A stretch of 54,125 nt of DNA from JAXHUH01 sp034211175 (GTDB lineage Bacteria > Actinomycetota > Acidimicrobiia > Acidimicrobiales > CAIXPF01), in assembly GCA_034211175.1 (NCBI GenBank), contig JAXHUH010000055.1, positions 1 to 54,125 on the forward strand, in the 5' to 3' direction. The notes under the pieces were generated by a model that worked only from the letters and a program-made list of their open reading frames with translations, ran no database searches and had not been told where the DNA came from. The stretch's first letter is position 1, and each line of letters opens with the position of its first letter. A program made the translations under genes and the position numbers. Below are positions 15,168 to 22,433 of this stretch, one piece after another.

Positions 15168-16345
15168 TCGACCCGGCCGGTGGCCGGCCAACGGTCCTCG
15201 ACCGCGTCCGGGTGATCCCCGGTGGCGGTCGACCCGGGATCGGTTGCGCCACCGTGGTCCTGCGCGACGACGGGGTCGTCGACCACATCGTCGCCCGCAC
15301 CGGTGAGCCCGAACAGGTGCTGATGCCGGCTGCGGTCGACCTCCACCTCGACAACCTCCGCGAGCGGCGCCGGCCCCGGGCCACGGTCGTGCTCGACCAG
15401 GCCAGCGTGCTCATCGGGCTCGACGCCGAGTGCGCCGCCGCCGGGATCGGCACCGTCTGCCTGTCGGCCCGGTGCGAGCACTCGCCGGGCAAGGGGATCG
15501 AGACCGCCGACGCGCTCGCGTTGGCCGAGCTGCTCGAGGAGCTGGCCCCCCACCTGGCCTGTGACTGGCGGCTCCACGCCCGCTGCGAGGTCACCGACGA
15601 CCGGGCCGTCGACGCGCTCGCCTCGGTCCTGCGGATCTCGTCGCGGGTCGTGCTCGTGTCGATGATGGAGCACTCGACGGCCCGGACCCGGTTCGCATCG
15701 GCCGAGGAGCACCGACGGTTCTACGCCGAGGACTGGGGTGTGTCGCTCGACGAGGTCGATGCGCTGATCGCCGAGTCCGACGACGGGGGCGCTGCGGCCG
15801 ACGACCGCCGCCGGGAGGTGGCGAAGCTGGCCTCGACCGCCGGGGTCACCCTGGCCAGCCACGACGACCGCAACCCCGACGACGTCGAGCAGGGCCACGA
15901 GCTCGGCGCCCGGGTCGCCGAGTTCCCGCTCACCGTCGCCGCCGCGACCCGGGCCCGGGAGCTGGGCATGGCCACCGTGCTCGGGGCCCCCAACGCGGTG
16001 CGGGGGCGGTCGACCTCCCCCGGGAACCTGCTCGCCACCGATGCCGTGCGGGCCGGGCTGTGCGACGTCTTGTGCTCGGACTACCTGCCGTCATCGCTGC
16101 CCCAGGCGCCGTGGGCGCTCGACGCCGCCGGGGTCGCCCCGATCGGCGCCGCCGTCGACCTCGTCTCGGTCAACCCGGCCGCCGCGCTCGGCCTGGCGTC
16201 ACCGGCGATCGCCGTCGGCCAGCCCCTCACCGCCACCCTGCGCCGCCGCGTCGGCAACGCCGACATCGGCATGGCCCTGTGGCGCGACGGCCACCTCGTC
16301 TTCGATCGTTCCCCGGCCGCCACCCGCCCGATCGGCGTCGGCTGA
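15152..16345 (+). CDS. phnM: alpha-D-ribose 1-methylphosphonate 5-triphosphate diphosphatase
   Basis: PhnM removes pyrophosphate from the ribose 1-phosphonate 5-triphosphate, giving the PhnJ substrate. It is an amidohydrolase-fold protein. The metal-site strand MPAAVDLHLDNLRE matches 'DlHtDnl' of the family, followed by DWRLHARCEV, VLVSMMEHSTARTRF, VTLASHDDRN, EFPLTVAAA, LGAPNAVRG and the late CSDYLPSSL with the catalytic Asp. The length is 397 aa against 378 in E. coli. The ATG overlaps phnL by 16 bases. It is the last gene of the operon; no phnN or phnP follows. Nineteen bases separate it from the convergent Uma2 gene. Confidence 0.93.
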   Translation: MAGTLIDPAGGRPTVLDRVRVIPGGGRPGIGCATVVLRDDGVVDHIVARTGEPEQVLMPAAVDLHLDNLRERRRPRATVVLDQASVLIGLDAECAAAGIGTVCLSARCEHSPGKGIETADALALAELLEELAPHLACDWRLHARCEVTDDRAVDALASVLRISSRVVLVSMMEHSTARTRFASAEEHRRFYAEDWGVSLDEVDALIAESDDGGAAADDRRREVAKLASTAGVTLASHDDRNPDDVEQGHELGARVAEFPLTVAAATRARELGMATVLGAPNAVRGRSTSPGNLLATDAVRAGLCDVLCSDYLPSSLPQAPWALDAAGVAPIGAAVDLVSVNPAAALGLASPAIAVGQPLTATLRRRVGNADIGMALWRDGHLVFDRSPAATRPIGVG

Positions 16346-16364
16346 CGCCGGCGGCGGCAACAGG

Positions 16365-16889
16365 TCAGGCCGACAGCACGGCGTCGAGGTCGAGCCCGGC
16401 GGTCCACGACGGCCCGCCGGCGACCTCGATGCCGTCGTGCCACCACCGTGCGCTCGGCGCGTCCGGGTCGATCACCAGCACCCAGGCGATGCCGTAGCGC
16501 CCGGCCCGTTCGACGATCGACTGCTCGTACGCCCGCTGCCGCCGGTTCGCCGGCGAGATCACCTCGGCCGCGAGCTCGACCACAGCACCGGTCAGGCGCA
16601 ACGGTGCGACGCTCTCGGACCGGTAGACCGTCACGTCCGGCACCTGGTACTCGGCGTCGGGATGGTCGTGCTCGTACACCCCGATGCCGGTCGGGTCGAC
16701 GGTGAGCTCGGCAGGCACGAGCGCCGCCATCTCCTGAGCCAGGCGGAAGACGACGCGACCGTGCTTGGGCGACGGGGGTGGATTCACGATGATCGCTCCG
16801 TCGAGCACCTCGACCCGGACGCCCTCGGGCACGATCTCGTCCACCGCATGCTGGGCACGGGCGAGCAACCGATCGTGGGCGGAGGTCAT
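16365..16889 (-). CDS. Uma2-family (DUF820) putative endonuclease (174 aa)
   Basis: The fold matches Uma2 PD-(D/E)xK nuclease-like proteins: IVPEGVRVEVLDGAIIVNPP, VPDVTVYR (catalytic Asp region), VVELAAEVISPANRR (Glu-x-Ile/Val-Ser core) and a helix with Tyr (RAGRYGIAWVLVIDPD). The role of the family is poorly known; members are often expanded in cyanobacteria and actinobacteria. The ATG is preceded at 8 bases by TACCGT, so it is probably leaderless. It converges with phnM. Confidence 0.88.
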   Translation of the reverse strand: MTSAHDRLLARAQHAVDEIVPEGVRVEVLDGAIIVNPPPSPKHGRVVFRLAQEMAALVPAELTVDPTGIGVYEHDHPDAEYQVPDVTVYRSESVAPLRLTGAVVELAAEVISPANRRQRAYEQSIVERAGRYGIAWVLVIDPDAPSARWWHDGIEVAGGPSWTAGLDLDAVLSA

Positions 16890-16897
16890 CGGGACGG

Positions 16898-16903
16898 ACG
16901 GTA
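16898..16903 (-). promoter_or_regulatory. -10 hexamer of the Uma2 gene, leaderless
   Basis: TACCGT on the minus strand, 8 bases before the ATG, with no ribosome site. Confidence 0.5.
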
Positions 16904-16949
16904 CCGGTCCGGTAGCGGCGCCGCCGATGACAACGAGCATCATGACGGC

Positions 16950-17056
16950 GTGCGTGAGTTGGAGGGCCGGACGGCCATCGTGACCACCGCGTTCGACCGA
17001 GTGCTGCCGATCAACCTCCGAGGCGCATTTCTGTGCGCCCGCGCCCACATCCACGG
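16950..17056 (+). pseudogene. remnant of a short-chain dehydrogenase/reductase gene
   Basis: In one frame this stretch reads VRELEGRTAIVT, then directly TAFDRVLPINLRGAFLCARA. The first piece resembles the start of SDR proteins ('l.gkvaiVTGa'). The second resembles their middle ('fdrvl.vNlrGaFlc.ra'). About 100 residues that normally lie between them, including the glycine-rich NAD motif, are missing. This looks like an internal-deletion relic. The 340-base interval from the Uma2 start to the sulfatase start contains this relic and no intact gene. Confidence 0.5.
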
Positions 17057-17229
17057 AACCGCTGGCCGACGAGCCGCTCCGCTCTCGCTCCGGTCCGGAG
17101 TCACGGCCGCACCTCGGCTGGGAGTGAGCTCCGGGCAGAGGGAATCACCCTTGGGGGATGACGCCGGGCCGTGACCGCATGATCAGCATTCAGGCCATCT
17201 GCGACCGGATCGATGGAGGTCACGACCCG

Positions 17230-19602
17230 ATGGCTCAGCCGGCCGACCGACATGCGCGCACGATGCTGCCGATCCCCGATCGACCCCGACCGGGGCTCAC
17301 GACCTACGACGCCAAGGACCCGGACACCGACTTCCCGCCGATCACGCCGCTGCTGCCCCCCGAGGGGGCGCCGAACGTGCTCGTCGTGCTGCTCGACGAC
17401 GTCGGCTTCGGCGCATCGAGCGCGTTCGGCGGGCCGGTCCGCACCCCGACCGCCGACCGGCTCGCCGCCGGCGGGCTCCGCTACAACCGGTTCCACACCA
17501 CGGCGTTGTGCGCCCCGACCCGTCAGGCGCTGCTCACCGGGCGCAACCACCACTCGGTGGGCATGGGCAGCATCACCGAGACGGCGACGTCGGCACCGGG
17601 CAACAGCTCGCTTCGGCCGAACACCAAGGCCCCGCTGGCCATGACGCTCAAGCTGAACGGCTACTCCACCGCGCAGTTCGGCAAGTGCCACGAGGTGCCC
17701 GTGTGGCAGTCCTCGCCGTTGGGCCCGTTCGACGCGTGGCCGTCGGGTGGTGGCGGGTTCGAGACGTTCTACGGGTTCATCGGCGGCGAGAACAACCAGT
17801 ACGACCCTGCGCTCTACGACGGCACCACCCCGGTCGAGCCGCCGGCGGCGGCCGAGGAGGGCTACCACCTCACCGAGGACCTGGCCGACCGGGCCATCGG
17901 GTGGATCCGCCAGCAGAAGGCGCTGATGCCCGACCGCCCGTTCTTCACCTACTTCGCCCCCGGTGCCACCCACGCGCCCCACCACGTCCCGACCGAGTGG
18001 GCCGACCGCTACCGCGGCGAGTTCGACGACGGATGGGACGTCCAGCGGGAGCGCACGATCACCCGCCAGAAGGAGCTGGGCGTCATCCCCGCCGACACCG
18101 GCTTGACGGCCCGCCACGACGAGATCACGGCGTGGGACGACATGCCCGACGAGCTCAAGCCCGTCCTGGCCCGTCAGATGGAGGTGTACGCCGGCTTCCT
18201 CGAGCACACCGACCACCACGTCGGCCGGATCGTCGACGCCATCGAGGACCTCGGGATCCTCGAGAACACGCTGATCTACTACATCATCGGTGACAACGGT
18301 GCGTCCGCCGAGGGCACGATGCAGGGCGCGTTCAACGAGATGGCCAACTTCAACGGCATGGCCGCGCTCGAGACGCCCGAGTTCATGCGGTCCAAGGTGG
18401 ACGAGTTCGGGACCCCGACGTCGTACAACCACTACTCGGTCGGCTGGGCGTGGGCGATGAACACGCCGTTCCAGTGGACGAAGCAGGTGGCGTCGCACTG
18501 GGGCGGCACCCGCAACGGCACGATCGTGCACTGGCCCGGCGGGATCACCGAGCAGGGCGGCCTGCGCTCCCAGTTCACCCACGTGATCGATGTCGCGCCC
18601 ACGATCCTCGAAGCCGCCGGGCTGCCCGAACCGACCATGGTCAACGGCGTGCAGCAGGCGCCGATCGAGGGCACCAGCATGGCGTACACGTTCGCGGGCG
18701 ACGACGAACCGGAGCGCCACGACCTCCAGTACTTCGAGATGTTCGGCAACCGCGGGATCTACCACAAGGGCTGGAGCGCGGTCACCAAGCACAAGACACC
18801 GTGGATCCTCGTCGGCGGGAACCTCCCCGCGTTCGACGACGACGTGTGGGAGCTCTACGACGGCAACAGCGACTACAGCCAGGCCCGGAACCTCGCAGCC
18901 GAGCAGCCCGAACGCCTGGCCGCACTGCAGCGGCTGTGGCTGATCGAGGCGGTCAAGTACGACGTGCTGCCGATGGACGACCGCTCGGGCGAGCGGCTCA
19001 ACCCCGAGCTCGCCGGCCGACCGACGCTCGTGCGGGGCACCTCGCAGACGTTCTACCCGGGCATGGGGCGCCTGTCGGAGAACAGCGTCCTCAGCATCAA
19101 GAACAAGTCGTTCTCGGTCACCGCCGAGATCGACGTCCCGACCGGGGCCGCGAGCGGCGTGATCATCGCCCAGGGCGGGTACTTCGGCGGCTGGTCGGTC
19201 TACCTCCTCGACGGCACGCTGCGGTTCGCGTACAACGTGCTCGGGATCCACGAGTTCGTCGCCAGGGCCGACGAGGCGATCCCGGCCGGCAACCACCAGG
19301 TGCGGATGGAGTTCGCCTACGACGGCGGAGGGCTCGCCAAGGGCGGCGACGTCCACCTGTTCTGCGACGACACCGAGGTCGGCAAGGGCCGGGTCGACAT
19401 GACCCAGCCGATGATCTTCTCCGCCGACGAGACCTGCGACATCGGCTACGAGTCGGGCACGACCGTGTCGTCCGACTACACCGTCGCGACGAGCCGGTTC
19501 GACGGCAAGATCCGCTGGGTCCGCCTCGACATCGGCGCCGACGACCACGACCACCACATCGACCCCGAGGAGCGCCACCGCATCGCGATGGCCCGGCAGT
19601 AG
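17230..19602 (+). CDS. type I arylsulfatase (790 aa)
   Basis: Hydrolyses sulfate esters using a formylglycine residue. The N-terminal catalytic domain shows VLVVLLDDVGFG (metal-binding Asp pair), the sulfatase signature CAPTRQALLTGR with Cys94 to be converted to formylglycine, KCHEVP, then YFAPGATHAPHHVP and GDNGAS (metal-site Asp-Asn). The C-terminal 200 residues are beta-rich (FSVTAEIDVPTGAASGVII, GGWSVYLLDG). It is cytoplasmic by appearance, since no signal peptide is seen. An upstream frame start at 17158 exists, but the ATG at 17230 has GGAGG 10 bases before it. The gene faces its likely activator, a formylglycine-generating enzyme, across a strong hairpin. Confidence 0.93.
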   Translation: MAQPADRHARTMLPIPDRPRPGLTTYDAKDPDTDFPPITPLLPPEGAPNVLVVLLDDVGFGASSAFGGPVRTPTADRLAAGGLRYNRFHTTALCAPTRQALLTGRNHHSVGMGSITETATSAPGNSSLRPNTKAPLAMTLKLNGYSTAQFGKCHEVPVWQSSPLGPFDAWPSGGGGFETFYGFIGGENNQYDPALYDGTTPVEPPAAAEEGYHLTEDLADRAIGWIRQQKALMPDRPFFTYFAPGATHAPHHVPTEWADRYRGEFDDGWDVQRERTITRQKELGVIPADTGLTARHDEITAWDDMPDELKPVLARQMEVYAGFLEHTDHHVGRIVDAIEDLGILENTLIYYIIGDNGASAEGTMQGAFNEMANFNGMAALETPEFMRSKVDEFGTPTSYNHYSVGWAWAMNTPFQWTKQVASHWGGTRNGTIVHWPGGITEQGGLRSQFTHVIDVAPTILEAAGLPEPTMVNGVQQAPIEGTSMAYTFAGDDEPERHDLQYFEMFGNRGIYHKGWSAVTKHKTPWILVGGNLPAFDDDVWELYDGNSDYSQARNLAAEQPERLAALQRLWLIEAVKYDVLPMDDRSGERLNPELAGRPTLVRGTSQTFYPGMGRLSENSVLSIKNKSFSVTAEIDVPTGAASGVIIAQGGYFGGWSVYLLDGTLRFAYNVLGIHEFVARADEAIPAGNHQVRMEFAYDGGGLAKGGDVHLFCDDTEVGKGRVDMTQPMIFSADETCDIGYESGTTVSSDYTVATSRFDGKIRWVRLDIGADDHDHHIDPEERHRIAMARQ

Positions 19603-19613
19603 CGGGGCGGGCT

Positions 19614-19643
19614 CGGGCGGCCGCCGGCCTCGGCGGCCGCCCG
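19614..19643. terminator. 12-bp perfect hairpin between sulfatase and FGE genes
   Basis: CGGGCGGCCGCC and GGCGGCCGCCCG form a perfect 12-pair stem with a 6-base loop, between two convergent genes. There is no T-run, which is common for terminators in high-GC actinobacteria. It probably works in both directions. Confidence 0.6.
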
Positions 19644-19672
19644 CGCACGTCACCTCGGTCAGGTCACGTCGG

Positions 19673-20614
19673 TCAGGTCACGTCGGCGGCGACGCGGAAG
19701 CCGATGTTGCCGGTCGAGCTGTCGGGGGTGTTGGCGCTGCGCGCGTCGACCCGGTAGCGCCAGCAGTAGCTCTCGTGGCACAGGTAGGAGCCGCCCCGCA
19801 TCACCCGGGCGGTGCCCTTCCTCGGGCCGGACGGTGCTCGGCGGGGCGAGCGGGCGTAGTAGCCGGGATCGAACCAGTCGGCGCACCACTCCCACACGTT
19901 GCCGGTGACCTCGTGGAGGCCGAGGTCGTTCGCCGGGAACGATCCGACCGGGCACGTGCCGGTCCAGCCGTCGGCGGCGGTGTTGCGCTGGGGGAACCGG
20001 CCCTGGAACACGTTCATGCGGTGCTCGCCGCCGGGTTCGAGCTCGTCGCCCCACGGGAAGTGGGCGCCGGCCCGATCGCCCCGTGCCGCCCGTTCCCACT
20101 CCGCCTCGGTCGGCAGTCGGGTACCGCTCCAACGGCAGTACGCGACCGCGTCGTCCCAGCTCACGTGGGTCACGGGATGGGCCTCGCGGCCACCCAGGTC
20201 GCTGTGGGGGCCCTCGGGATGGCGCCAGTCGGCGCCATGGACCTCCCGCCACCACGGCGCGGCGGCGACACCCCGCGTCGGGGGGAACTCGTCGGGGAGC
20301 AGCCCGGCGAACACGAACGACGTGCCGAACCGCTCGGCGGTGGTGCGGTGGCCGGTGTCGGCGACGAACGCGCCGAACTGCTCGTTGGTCACGGCACAGG
20401 CGGCGATGGCGTAGGTGGCGAGCTCGACGTCGTGGACCGGGCCCTCGCCGTCGTCGGGGTATCCCCGGGGGTCGTCGGTGCCCATGGCGAACGTGGTCGC
20501 GGGCACGGTCACGAGCCCGGTCGGAGCGCCTCCGCCCGAAGCCCGCTCCGCCCGGTCGGCGACCGCGGCCGACCGGGCGGGCTCGGGGCGGGACGGCCCG
20601 CAGCAGGCACTCAT
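19673..20614 (-). CDS. formylglycine-generating enzyme (FGE/SUMF1 family)
   Basis: Copper-dependent oxidase that turns the sulfatase signature Cys into formylglycine. The core FGE-sulfatase domain covers residues about 33-310: FAMGTDDPRGYPDDGEGPVH, VTNEQFGAFV, HPVTHVSWDDAVAYCRWSG, RLPTEAEWERAARG, TGNVWEWCADWF and the active site GGSYLCHESYCWRYR, with the copper-binding pair Cys279 and Cys284. The length of 313 aa matches bacterial FGE. It lies convergent to the sulfatase, strongly suggesting a functional pair. Its stop codon sits in a 14-base tandem duplication (19655-19668 and 19669-19682). Confidence 0.93.
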   Translation of the reverse strand: MSACCGPSRPEPARSAAVADRAERASGGGAPTGLVTVPATTFAMGTDDPRGYPDDGEGPVHDVELATYAIAACAVTNEQFGAFVADTGHRTTAERFGTSFVFAGLLPDEFPPTRGVAAAPWWREVHGADWRHPEGPHSDLGGREAHPVTHVSWDDAVAYCRWSGTRLPTEAEWERAARGDRAGAHFPWGDELEPGGEHRMNVFQGRFPQRNTAADGWTGTCPVGSFPANDLGLHEVTGNVWEWCADWFDPGYYARSPRRAPSGPRKGTARVMRGGSYLCHESYCWRYRVDARSANTPDSSTGNIGFRVAADVT

Positions 20615-20675
20615 CGCGCAGGCCCCGCCGGTCCGCTCACCGACGACGACCTGCGGCCCGTGGACGGTCGGTTGC

Positions 20676-21101
20676 TCAAACCTTGCGCAGCTCGCCGCCG
20701 TGGACGATCAGCGCCCAGATGATCAGGGCGTCGATCACCATGACCGTGATGGCCCAGAACGGGTAGGCGGGTAGCCACAGCCAGTTCGCGAGCAGGCTGA
20801 GGCTCGCGGCGATCACACCCACGGTCCGGGCGACGACGCTGCCGGTCAGCAGTGCGGCGCCGCTGAGCGCGACGACGAGCCCGATGATCAGGTGGGCCCA
20901 ACCCCACGTGGTGAGATCGACGTAGAGGGAGTCGGTGTGCGCCCACACGACCCACTCGTCGTTGACGAGCGCCACCAGGCCGCTGATGGCGTTCATGACC
21001 CCGCCGACCATCATGAACACGGCGGCGAACGCGATCCAACCGACCCAACCGCTCACATCGCGGTAGCCGACCCCCTGGGTGTCCGACATGGTCCTCGACA
21101 T
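20676..21101 (-). CDS. DUF7144-type four-helix membrane protein (141 aa)
   Basis: Four hydrophobic helices are visible: WVGWIAFAAVFMMVGGVMNAI, LTTWGWAHLIIGLVVALSGAAL, VGVIAASLSLLANWLWLPAY and PFWAITVMVIDALIIWALIV, ending in a short basic tail. This is the pattern of the DUF7144 family, common in actinobacteria and of unknown function. The start was chosen at an ATG preceded by AAGGAGA at a good distance; 28 codons upstream of it read as non-coding. It lies 61 bases downstream of the FGE gene on the same strand. Confidence 0.85.
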   Translation of the reverse strand: MSRTMSDTQGVGYRDVSGWVGWIAFAAVFMMVGGVMNAISGLVALVNDEWVVWAHTDSLYVDLTTWGWAHLIIGLVVALSGAALLTGSVVARTVGVIAASLSLLANWLWLPAYPFWAITVMVIDALIIWALIVHGGELRKV

Positions 21102-21218
21102 GCGAACGTCTCCTTCTCTCGGCAGCCCGCGGACCGGGCGCTCCCCGCAGGCGACGGTACGAGAACGAGGTTCAGGCGTCGTCACACGACGCGGGTGAGA
21201 TGTCCTGGAACCGTGGCG

Positions 21219-22280
21219 TCAACGGAGGTCTGCGAGGATCCGGCGCAGCACCTCGGCGTCGTCCGGCCCGGTCACCGGGGTCGAGAACTCGACGCGGTCG
21301 ACGCGACCCGAGTAGCGCTCCCGGAGCTTCGAGGCGATCTCGTCGTGGGTGCCGAGCGTGGCCACGGTGTGGAGCATCTCGTCGGTGACCAGGCCCGGCA
21401 GCTCGTCCCACCGCTGCTCCCGCGACAGCTGCGAGGCCTTCTCGGCGATGTCGCCCCAGTCGTGGAGGTGGAACGTTCGCCGGTACGACGGCGTCGACAG
21501 GTAGAACGCGACCCGGGCCCGCACCGTCTCCGCCACCCGCTCCAGGGCCGCGGCATCGGGCGCGGTGCCGACGAGCGGCTTCATGCACACCTCGACCTCG
21601 GCCACGTCGCGACCGGATCGGGCCGCACCCCGAGCGAGCGCAGGGAGCACCTCCTCGTCGATGAACCGGGGCGTGCACACCGGGTGGAGACGCACCCCGT
21701 CCGCGACCTCACCGGCGACGGCGCACATGTTCGGCCCGATGGCGGCGACGTGGATCGGGATCCGCGGGTGGTCGATCGGGCCCGGGTCGAACAGCGGCAC
21801 CATCAGGTCGAGGCGATAGCGCTCGCTCTCGTAGGCCAGCGGTGTGCGGTCCTGCCAGCTCGACCACACGGCCCGCACCGCGCCGATGTAGTCGCGCATC
21901 CACGGCGCCGGCGGATGCCACGTGACACCGTAGCGGCGCTGGACGTGGGCCCGGACCTGGGTGCCGAGGCCGAGCACGAACCGACCGCCCGACAGCTTCT
22001 GCAGCGACCACGCCGACATCGCGGTCACCGTCGGGCTCCGGGGGAACGCCATGGCCACCGACGTGCCGAGCCCGATCGTCGAGGTCGTCGACGCGCCGAG
22101 GGCCAGCAGCTGGAACGGGTCGTCCTTGGTCTCCTCGACGAGCACGGCATCGAGGCCGACGTCCTCGGCCAGGGCGGCGCCGGCGGCGAAGTCGCGGATG
22201 TCGAGCGGTGTGTCCGGTGCCCGCAGCCCCGGGTCGAGCTTCCCCAGCGGCAGCAACGATTCGACCAGCACGCGACCCAT
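21219..22280 (-). CDS. LLM-class F420-dependent oxidoreductase (353 aa)
   Basis: Luciferase-like TIM-barrel family; in actinobacteria these enzymes usually use coenzyme F420. Visible motifs are ALAEDVGLDAVLVEET, TIGLGTSVAMAFPRSP, LSGGRFVLGLGTQVRAH, HPRIPIHVAAIGPNM and VADGVRLHPVCTPRFI, plus a C-terminal helical part with EIASKLRERYSGRVDRV. The substrate is unknown. The start MGRVLVESLLPL is the first plausible methionine at the domain edge. The same frame stays open for 5 kb upstream, but that stretch is the antisense shadow of other genes. It is divergent from the fatty-acid oxidation gene, with a long palindrome between. Confidence 0.92.
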   Translation of the reverse strand: MGRVLVESLLPLGKLDPGLRAPDTPLDIRDFAAGAALAEDVGLDAVLVEETKDDPFQLLALGASTTSTIGLGTSVAMAFPRSPTVTAMSAWSLQKLSGGRFVLGLGTQVRAHVQRRYGVTWHPPAPWMRDYIGAVRAVWSSWQDRTPLAYESERYRLDLMVPLFDPGPIDHPRIPIHVAAIGPNMCAVAGEVADGVRLHPVCTPRFIDEEVLPALARGAARSGRDVAEVEVCMKPLVGTAPDAAALERVAETVRARVAFYLSTPSYRRTFHLHDWGDIAEKASQLSREQRWDELPGLVTDEMLHTVATLGTHDEIASKLRERYSGRVDRVEFSTPVTGPDDAEVLRRILADLR

Positions 22281-22304
22281 CCCCCCGGACTCCGGCCCCT
22301 CAAC

Positions 22305-22358
22305 CCGTTCTGGACCCCACGGAGTTCCACCGGTGGCATTCCGCGGGGACCAGTTCGG
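22305..22358. promoter_or_regulatory. 54-base imperfect palindrome in a divergent promoter region
   Basis: It is centred on CCACCGGTGG (perfect), with flanking arms that pair at about three quarters of positions, for example GGACCCC against GGGGACC. It lies between the divergent LLM oxidoreductase and hydroxyacyl-CoA dehydrogenase genes. It could be an operator for a dimeric regulator or a strong RNA hairpin. Confidence 0.4.
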
Positions 22359-22433
22359 ATGTTCGGGGGGATCCTGACAGCGGGGCGGGGACAGAATCGA
22401 ACCGGTGGCGGTCGTGCTGCTTGACTGTTCGTC

